Assembly: GCA_028599035.1 (NCBI GenBank)
Contig: JAQRMT010000047.1
Coordinates: 1-10,736 of the forward strand
Direction of reading: 5' to 3'
Origin: Gammaproteobacteria bacterium
Lineage (GTDB): Bacteria > Pseudomonadota > Gammaproteobacteria > PS1 > Pseudothioglobaceae
Length of the DNA: 10,736 nt
The number at the start of each line of letters is the position of its first letter. The first letter of the stretch is position 1. Below, piece by piece: positions 5,779 through 10,736 of the stretch. The position numbers and the translations under genes were made by a program. The notes beneath the pieces were generated by a model. The model was not told the DNA's origin. It was given only the letters and a program-made list of their open reading frames with translations, and ran no database searches.

Positions 5779-6984
5779 TTAAAATTCAATTCCCTCAAGC
5801 TCTGCAATGGTGTGAATATCTTTATCGCCACGACCTGAAAGATTGATAATAATATTTTTACTATTATCCATTTCTTTTGCAAGTTTCATGCCATAAGCCA
5901 CGGCGTGAGAAGATTCCAACGCTGGCAAAATGCCTTCGGTTTTGGTTAAAGTGTGGAACGCTGCAAGCGCTTCTTTATCAGTAATTGCCACATATTTTGC
6001 ACGGCCTGAATCTTTTAAGTAGGCGTGTTCGGGGCCAACGCCTGGATAATCAAGCCCCGCTGAAATAGAATGCCCTTCAATAATTTGCCCATTTTTATCT
6101 TCCATTAAATAGGTGCGATTACCGTGTAAAACACCCACACTGCCTGCACAAAGTGGTGCGGCGTGTGCGGTCGGGCCTTTTTCTATGCCGTGCCCCGCTG
6201 CTTCAACGCCATAAATCTCAACCAAGGCATCGTCAATAAACGCATGAAACAAACCAATCGCATTTGAACCGCCACCCACGCAAGCCACCAAAGCATCGGG
6301 TAAGCCACCAACTTGTTCAGCAAATTGGTTTTTTGCCTCTTTGCCAATCACGCTTTGAAAATCTCGCACCATCATAGGGTAAGGATGTGGTCCTGCGACT
6401 GTGCCGATGATGTAAAAAGTGTCGTCAATGTTGGTTACCCAATCACGCATCGCCTCATTAAGTGAGTCTTTTAATGTTTTTGAGCCCGAAGTAACAGGAA
6501 CAACCGTAGCACCTAATAATTTCATCCGATATACATTCAGCGCTTGACGAGCTACATCTACCTCACCCATATAAATCACGCATTCTAGCCCTAAACGAGC
6601 CGCAACCGTTGCCGTTGCCACGCCGTGTTGGCCAGCGCCTGTTTCTGCAATAATACGGGTTTTGCCCATGCGTTTTGCCAAAAGTGCCTGACCAATGGTG
6701 TTGTTCACTTTGTGTGCGCCTGTGTGGTTCAGGTCTTCTCGCTTAAGATAAATCTGCGTACCGCCTAATTTTTGACTTAAATTCTGTGCATGATAAAGCG
6801 GCGTTTCACGACCCACATAATGCTTTAAATCCTGTTCAAACTCATGAATAAAGTCTTTATCTTCTTTATACTTAGCATAAGCATTTTTGAGTTCGGTAAC
6901 CGCTGTCATCAGTGTTTCTGCAATAAAAACGCCGCCATATTGCTCGAAATGCCCTCTATCATCTGGTAAATTGTAATTATTCAT
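5779..6984 (-). CDS. trpB: Tryptophan synthase beta chain
   Basis: TrpB condenses indole with L-serine to form L-tryptophan, using pyridoxal phosphate, in a cytoplasmic alpha2-beta2 complex with TrpA. The full 401-residue length is normal. The PLP lysine is Lys92 in GAHKVNN. The catalytic Glu is Glu114 in AETGAGQHG. The PLP phosphate loop is GGGSN (237-241), and the C-terminal LSGRGDKDI carries the PLP-nitrogen serine (Ser383). GSHS-type and HGNRTYL segments are also typical. The ATG at 6984 gives the standard N-terminus but has no obvious Shine-Dalgarno sequence. trpA does not follow, which differs from the usual trpB-trpA arrangement; the next gene on this strand is the LuxR-type regulator. 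trpF lies upstream, separated by a gene for a small secreted protein. Base composition is GC-richer than the neighbouring cytochrome cluster. Confidence 0.97.
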   Translation of the reverse strand: MNNYNLPDDRGHFEQYGGVFIAETLMTAVTELKNAYAKYKEDKDFIHEFEQDLKHYVGRETPLYHAQNLSQKLGGTQIYLKREDLNHTGAHKVNNTIGQALLAKRMGKTRIIAETGAGQHGVATATVAARLGLECVIYMGEVDVARQALNVYRMKLLGATVVPVTSGSKTLKDSLNEAMRDWVTNIDDTFYIIGTVAGPHPYPMMVRDFQSVIGKEAKNQFAEQVGGLPDALVACVGGGSNAIGLFHAFIDDALVEIYGVEAAGHGIEKGPTAHAAPLCAGSVGVLHGNRTYLMEDKNGQIIEGHSISAGLDYPGVGPEHAYLKDSGRAKYVAITDKEALAAFHTLTKTEGILPALESSHAVAYGMKLAKEMDNSKNIIINLSGRGDKDIHTIAELEGIEF

Positions 6985-7099
6985 ATTTTATAAAAGTGCT
7001 ACAAATGACACTCAACAAACCCCTCAGCGCAAACCATTCAGAATAATAACTTGAGTATATTTATTTAGCAATGACAGCGTTTAAATAAGTTAATTAGTC

Positions 7100-7543
7100 T
7101 TAGATATTTTTGCCAATATTAATTAAGAAAGATGAAAACGGTCCCATATTGCCCATCGCTTCACCCATTGGGCCTTCAAAAGATAAGCCACCAAATGTCA
7201 TGTGATACATAGGGCCAGATTCGCCAGTGCCCATTTCTGTCCAATCTTTCAAGGTGGCAATCATTTTATAATCAAACTCGGAATTTAATTCTGCTGTTTG
7301 GGCGCTATCAAATGCTGCGATTACTTTGCCGCTGTTGTTAATATGCAATTCTGCAACCTGTTGAGTGTCTTTAACGACGACTTGCAATATCTTATAGCCT
7401 TTACCGCCATCATTGCCAGCCCAGCCTGATTCGACTAGCTCGACGGGGGTCGATGAAGCATTGAATATATCGGCAATATCTTGTGCATTGCCAAAAGCAT
7501 TGATTGAAAATAAAATAAAAAATGGGATAAGTAGTTTTTTCAT
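7100..7543 (-). CDS. Small exported protein of unknown function
   Basis: I do not recognise this 147-residue protein. It begins with a clear Sec signal peptide (MKKLLIPFFILFSINAFG, with cleavage likely near residues 16-20), so the mature form is probably periplasmic or secreted. It has no cysteine, so it is neither a lipoprotein nor a disulfide protein. The middle looks like alternating beta strands. The C-terminus is rich in Gly and Met (about 115-138, including GPMGEAMGNMGPF). That end faintly resembles SCP2-type sterol/lipid-binding proteins, but this is not strong enough to name a family. A ribosome-binding site AAGGAA lies about 7 bp upstream of the ATG. The gene sits alone between trpF and trpB with 166 bp and 115 bp of non-coding sequence on its sides, so it is probably transcribed from its own promoter. 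A link to tryptophan synthesis is not expected. Confidence 0.75.
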   Translation of the reverse strand: MKKLLIPFFILFSINAFGNAQDIADIFNASSTPVELVESGWAGNDGGKGYKILQVVVKDTQQVAELHINNSGKVIAAFDSAQTAELNSEFDYKMIATLKDWTEMGTGESGPMYHMTFGGLSFEGPMGEAMGNMGPFSSFLINIGKNI

Positions 7544-7657
7544 GTGTAGTTCCTTTTAAATAAGATTAAACAGTATGACCTTTGAACCTCATGGTCAAAT
7601 GATATTTTAAAGCAAAACCCTTGCAATTACTACACCCTAATCCAAAATAGCAATTGT

Positions 7658-7685
7658 AAAAAGAATGCCGCTAATAGCATATTCT
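7658..7685 (-). terminator. Weak rho-independent terminator after trpF
   Basis: On the minus strand AGAATATGC (7685-7677) can pair with GCATTCT (7668-7662) as a seven-base-pair stem with a two-base bulge and an eight-base loop. A run of five T follows (7662-7658). It lies about 25 bp after the trpF stop codon. The stem is short and AT-rich, so termination may be partial. Confidence 0.4.
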
Positions 7686-7709
7686 GCACCTTATTTATAC
7701 TCTCTATTT

Positions 7710-8324
7710 TTAGACTAAAGCGCTTATGTTGGCTAAAAATTGTTTAATTTTATCAATATCTTTAATGCCTTTTTCGCTCTCAACGCCACTAGATACATCC
7801 ACCGCATAAGGATTAACCTGTTTAATAGCATCAGCCACCGTATCAGTGTTAAGCCCGCCTGCTAGAATAATTGGCAAATCAATATCGACCTTGGCTAAGC
7901 CCCAGTCAAACTGCTCACCTGTGCCGCCGTAAGTATTCTGATTAAACGCATCCAACAACAAACCGCTAGCCTGATGATACTCATCCGCCATCTTAATAAT
8001 ATTGGTATCAGTATTCACGCGCAAAGCCTTAATAAACGGCATAGCGTATTGGGCGCATTCGTGAGCTGGCTCATCGCCATGAAATTGCAAAGTATCCAGC
8101 GGCACTTCGCATAGCACTTCATCAATAAAATCAGCATCTGCATTTACAAACAAACCCACACGATTGATAAACGGTGGCAAGGCTTGGACAATCTCTAAAG
8201 CACGCTCAACCTCTACATATCGTGGAGATTTGTCATAAAAAACCAGGCCAATGGCATCAATGCCCAGCAATGAGGCTTTTCGTGCATTGTCAGCGTCGGT
8301 AAAACCACAAACTTTAATTTTCAT
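7710..8324 (-). CDS. trpF: Phosphoribosylanthranilate isomerase
   Basis: TrpF performs the Amadori rearrangement of N-(5-phosphoribosyl)anthranilate to the carboxyphenylamino-deoxyribulose phosphate in tryptophan synthesis. It is a cytoplasmic single-domain TIM barrel of normal length (204 residues). The general-base Cys6 lies in KVCGFT and the general-acid Asp125 in LLLDAF. GLVFYDKSPRYV, RVGLFVN, TLQFHGDE, YGGTGEQFDW, ILAGGLN and the phosphate-binding VDVSSGVES (with KGIKD) are all typical. The start codon directly abuts the stop codon of the preceding gene, so the two are surely co-transcribed and probably translationally coupled. The identification is secure. Confidence 0.96.
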   Translation of the reverse strand: MKIKVCGFTDADNARKASLLGIDAIGLVFYDKSPRYVEVERALEIVQALPPFINRVGLFVNADADFIDEVLCEVPLDTLQFHGDEPAHECAQYAMPFIKALRVNTDTNIIKMADEYHQASGLLLDAFNQNTYGGTGEQFDWGLAKVDIDLPIILAGGLNTDTVADAIKQVNPYAVDVSSGVESEKGIKDIDKIKQFLANISALV

Positions 8325-9041
8325 TTAATGTGTTGTCTCGCTATCTAGTTTTTCCCTAATTTTATCACGCTCAATCCACCATTTGCCATCCACTAATTGG
8401 TCGATGGCTCCTGATAATTTCTTTAAAAACACCTCTGGCTTGTCTAATTCCAAGGTTCTACGCCACAAATCAAAGGTTGATTGATCCGTTACATGAGAGT
8501 GTTTATCTGCCACACTGGCCAACATTTGTGAGGTGAAAAAAGTCAAATCATCTTCCTCACCACAACGCATCGAAGTAATATAATGCGCCACCGTAGCTGC
8601 CACCGCCCGCGTATCTGCCTCTTCAGGGGACTCTTCTACTAAGTGTTGCAACATTGCCACCGTAATTTCAGGGTCAATTGGAAAGGTTATTCCTAGCCAT
8701 AACGCATGCCCTAACGCCACTAACGCATCTGGACCTTCTGACAAGAACATCACATCACACGCCTCAACTGCCAACTCCCACAATTCATCCTCTTGTGCAA
8801 GCGTAAACGCAGTAAACGCCTTTTCCCATGCGTCTGCACCTTTGTAACGCTCAACTTGAATACGCCCAATCTCTAATAAATTTTTGATGCGCCCCTCAAC
8901 AGGTGAATTTTCACTCAAACCCGCCAATTGTGACTCAAAATATTCTAAACGGGCTTGCAGCTGCTCTTCGTTGGCATAAACATCCTCGCCATCGTCCCCA
9001 TCAAAAATATCTTGGTCTTTGTTTAAATATTTAAAACCCAT
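8325..9041 (-). CDS. Conserved-looking acidic helical protein of unknown function
   Basis: I cannot name this 238-residue protein. It has no signal peptide or membrane segment and is acidic, with an Asp/Glu-rich N-terminus (DGDDGEDVYANEE, 14-26). Most of it looks alpha-helical, with a TPR-like appearance through about 28-190 (LLEIGRIQ, AWEKAFTAFTLAQ, ALGHALWLGITFPIDPEITVAML). The C-terminus ends with a Trp-rich patch, GKWWIERDKIREKL. It is likely a cytoplasmic scaffold or binding protein. A strong ribosome-binding site, AGGAGA (9053-9048), overlaps the stop codon of the preceding small gene, and its own stop abuts the trpF start. The trio therefore forms one transcription unit. The position next to trpF need not mean a role in tryptophan synthesis. 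Confidence 0.78.
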   Translation of the reverse strand: MGFKYLNKDQDIFDGDDGEDVYANEEQLQARLEYFESQLAGLSENSPVEGRIKNLLEIGRIQVERYKGADAWEKAFTAFTLAQEDELWELAVEACDVMFLSEGPDALVALGHALWLGITFPIDPEITVAMLQHLVEESPEEADTRAVAATVAHYITSMRCGEEDDLTFFTSQMLASVADKHSHVTDQSTFDLWRRTLELDKPEVFLKKLSGAIDQLVDGKWWIERDKIREKLDSETTH

Positions 9042-9051
9042 CAGTTATCTC

Positions 9052-9234
9052 CTAATAAAAAGCCGCTTCTAAGCGGTCTTCCCAATTCTCAGGTGTATCG
9101 CCATAATCAGGCTTCACATCCATTTGAAAAAATCGCTCGTCCGACCCCTTGGCAATCGTCTTCAAAACCACAACCAAATCTTCAAAAGTATCCAAACTTG
9201 GATTTGCAATCATTACTTCGCTAATTAATAACAT
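9052..9234 (-). CDS. Small protein of unknown function (60 residues)
   Basis: This short acidic protein has no known motif. It shows a hydrophobic helix-like stretch (LEDLVVV-like, 16-26) and a C-terminal region rich in Asp, Glu, Pro and Trp (DVKPDYGDTPENWEDRLEAAF). I regard it as real because its composition fits the neighbours, it fills the gap between two genes, and its stop codon is overlapped by the ribosome-binding site of the next gene with a 10-bp gap. The ATG at 9234 has only a weak upstream site; Met8 is an alternative start. It likely works with, or is at least co-expressed with, the unknown 238-residue protein. Confidence 0.62.
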   Translation of the reverse strand: MLLISEVMIANPSLDTFEDLVVVLKTIAKGSDERFFQMDVKPDYGDTPENWEDRLEAAFY

Positions 9235-9263
9235 AATTTCTGTTTGTGTAAAAAATTGATATT

Positions 9264-9950
9264 TTACCGCACATCAGCGTTAACGCTTTCAATAGAAAAC
9301 TTTTTGTTATTGCTATCTTCAAAGATTGCCGCACTTAATTTCCCTCCATACACACAGCCTGTGTCAACACCAAGAGCGTGTTTATTAACTTTTACTTTGT
9401 TAAAATTTTGGTGTCCATAAACTATAAAGCCTTGATTGCCATCATAAATGTCCGCCCAAAAAATCGACTTATCATCCTCCTGCCCATAACTGACAAAGTT
9501 GCGGTCTTCATCTAGATAGCGTAACCGTAAAATTTTTGCGTGTGATTTTTTAGATACATCGTCTAATTTTTGATGGTTTTGTAAGCCACCATGTAGAATA
9601 GTGATTTTACTAAAGCGCATAAATAATCGCATATTTTGTAAGTATTTAATATCCTCAGCGTTTAGACGATTGATAATATTTTGTTCGTCTTCATCCAGGT
9701 TTATTGGATTTTTTTTGAGATTTTTTTGATGTGCTAAGTAGCGAATAATTTTGTCTTCGTGATTACCCAAAGTAGATTTAATACTGTTGGATTGCAGGTA
9801 TCTAAGTGTTTTAATAGAGTCTGAACCACGAGTAATAACATCGCCCACACAAACTTCTATATCATCTTTTTTTGGATTTATTTTTTGCCGTAATTGGACT
9901 AATTCATCGTAGCAACCGTGAATATCGCCATAAATTATTAGTCTACTCAT
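9264..9950 (-). CDS. Calcineurin-like metallophosphoesterase (PPP / ApaH-PrpE-like)
   Basis: This 228-residue cytoplasmic dinuclear-metal phosphatase carries every core motif of the PPP-type family: GDIHG (8-12, metal ligands Asp9 and His11), GDVITRG (36-42, Asp37), GNHE (62-65, Asn63 and His64), HGG (120-122), YGH (178-180) and the closing DTGCVYGGKLSA (196-207). The relatives include ApaH (diadenosine tetraphosphatase), PrpE and bacterial Ser/Thr protein phosphatases; which substrate applies cannot be seen. The ATG overlaps the stop of the upstream response-regulator gene by 8 bp (ATGAGTAG), and no Shine-Dalgarno sequence is visible, so translation is probably coupled. The coupling suggests that the phosphatase acts in the same process as that protein, perhaps on a phosphoprotein or a nucleotide. 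Confidence 0.9.
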   Translation of the reverse strand: MSRLIIYGDIHGCYDELVQLRQKINPKKDDIEVCVGDVITRGSDSIKTLRYLQSNSIKSTLGNHEDKIIRYLAHQKNLKKNPINLDEDEQNIINRLNAEDIKYLQNMRLFMRFSKITILHGGLQNHQKLDDVSKKSHAKILRLRYLDEDRNFVSYGQEDDKSIFWADIYDGNQGFIVYGHQNFNKVKVNKHALGVDTGCVYGGKLSAAIFEDSNNKKFSIESVNADVR

Positions 9951-10736
9951 CTAATTTATTTTGTAATTTATCCAAATTTTTCTTATGTTTTAAAATGTTT
10001 TTTCTTAATTTTTTACAATATTCTCTATCAAACTCAGTATCACTATCACCTTTTTTAAAATACTTCCTGTCGCTGTCTTCAATAAGTCTGGCATGAGCAA
10101 ATTGATTTCTAGGGCTTATAATTTCATCTTTATATTCTGCGGAAAAATCCTCTAGTTCTAATGTTTTTAATATCCAAGATAAAGCCTCTATTTTTCTTGC
10201 AGAACTAAATAATACATTATCTTTTATTAACCCCTTAAGTCCATCTTCTCTGGTATTAAAATGCTGATATTTATTACATTTTTCATCTACAAATAATTTA
10301 ACTTCTTCTAAAGTTTTATCTTTTAAGTCCTTCACTTCTGATGGATTTTTAGAATCTATATACTTTTTTAAGATCTCAACTTTTTTTATATCTAAAGTGC
10401 TTGTTTCGTGCATAATCATACCGCGCATAACAACTATATCTTGAAATTTTTTAATAGTTAAATCAATCAATTCTTTAGCTTTCTCAACAACCTCTTCTTC
10501 ATGGTCTGTTGTTGTTTCTAAAAAAGAAATTCTATCAAGTTTTTGAGTACCTTTTAGATCGGCTTTTGCAGTATAAAATAAAATTTCTGTAAAAATGGAT
10601 TTTTCTCTTATTTTCTCAACCACTTTATCGCCATTTAAGTCATCCATATGATAGTCAGTAAGAATTAAATCATAAGTATCGTCTAATGTATTAAAAAAGT
10701 CTTTTTGGTTATCTTGAGTATTAATTTTTGTCTTAA
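9943..10736 (-). CDS. Atypical response regulator: receiver domain plus helical C-terminus with HEPN-like RNxxxH motif, 5' end outside window
   Basis: The frame stays open from 10647 (an internal Met) to the window edge, so the N-terminus is missing. The visible upstream part reads TYDLILTDYHMDDLNGDK, a receiver-domain beta-3 with the phospho-acceptor Asp at codon 10656-10654. The switch Thr follows in LFYTA. The usual Lys-Pro after beta-5 is not apparent (SFLETTTD instead), which makes the receiver atypical. The C-terminal 160 or so residues are highly charged and helical and have no DNA-binding motif. They contain MRGMIMHETS and IISPRNQFAHARL; the RNxxxH part (10110-10093) matches the core motif of HEPN domains, many of which are RNases or nucleotide transferases. 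The gene is very AT-rich and overlaps the phosphoesterase gene. The receiver call is fairly firm; the HEPN call is inference. Confidence 0.75.
   Translation of the reverse strand, partial: KTKINTQDNQKDFFNTLDDTYDLILTDYHMDDLNGDKVVEKIREKSIFTEILFYTAKADLKGTQKLDRISFLETTTDHEEEVVEKAKELIDLTIKKFQDIVVMRGMIMHETSTLDIKKVEILKKYIDSKNPSEVKDLKDKTLEEVKLFVDEKCNKYQHFNTREDGLKGLIKDNVLFSSARKIEALSWILKTLELEDFSAEYKDEIISPRNQFAHARLIEDSDRKYFKKGDSDTEFDREYCKKLRKNILKHKKNLDKLQNKLDE

Noticed and set aside
6987..7015. TTGAGT / TATAAA boxes with 17-bp spacing just before trpB (minus strand)
   Set aside because: The predicted transcript would begin inside codon 2 of trpB, after the ATG, so it cannot drive the gene as annotated.
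7621..7658. Imperfect inverted repeat TTGCAATTACT / AGCAATTGTAA between trpF and the secreted protein gene
   Set aside because: It has two mismatched or wobble positions, a long loop and no T-run; no trp operator or attenuator with Trp codons was found.
9872..10096. Plus-strand open frame over the phosphatase/receiver overlap
   Set aside because: It is Leu/Phe/Ser-rich antisense sequence of Lys/Asp-rich genes, with no independent support.

Overview
The window is a gene-dense, AT-rich stretch of a bacterial chromosome. GlmU, TrpB and TrpF all have a proteobacterial, gammaproteobacterial look. Together with the low GC, the compact layout and a b561 / SHP-like / diheme cytochrome c cluster, this suggests a marine gammaproteobacterium, possibly of the sulfur-oxidising SUP05/Thioglobus type. 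That placement is inference; no rRNA or marker gene is present to settle it.

Left part (1-1967, plus strand): the 3' part of glmU (cell-wall precursor UDP-GlcNAc synthesis) is followed with no gap by a 12-helix MFS transporter. Convergent to these is an orphan AAA+ ATPase with a DUF4143/PD-(D/E)XK-like C-terminus (1992-3407, minus strand). Its upstream region (3408-3520) holds the clearest regulatory structure of the window. Three copies of a 15-bp motif lie at 40-41 bp steps, and they interlock with a good sigma70-type promoter: one copy overlaps the -35 box and one the expected transcription start.

Middle (3652-5733): a tightly packed plus-strand operon encodes a membrane cytochrome b561, a small monoheme cytochrome c of the SHP (sphaeroides heme protein, DUF1924) type, and a diheme cytochrome c of the DHC type. 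This is a known partnership in which electrons are thought to pass from the membrane cytochrome b through DHC to the oxygen/ligand-binding SHP. Convergent with it, sharing four bases at the stops, is a membrane-anchored LuxR/GerE-type regulator. Its reading frame is broken near the N-terminus at a run of eight T (minus strand). Removing one T restores a start codon and a complete first membrane helix.

Right part (5779-9234, minus strand): trpB, a small secreted protein of unknown function, trpF, and two unknown genes upstream of trpF. The two unknown genes and trpF form a tight transcription unit. trpA does not follow trpB.

Far right (9264-10736, minus strand, very AT-rich): a calcineurin-like PPP/ApaH-type phosphoesterase overlaps by 8 bp the end of an atypical response regulator. 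That protein has a receiver domain plus a helical C-terminal part carrying an RNxxxH (HEPN-like) motif, and it runs off the window edge. This pair is the most likely piece of an undescribed signalling or defence module.

No tRNA, rRNA, CRISPR array, insertion sequence or origin was seen. No gene-free stretch exceeds 300 bases; the longest is 3408-3651.
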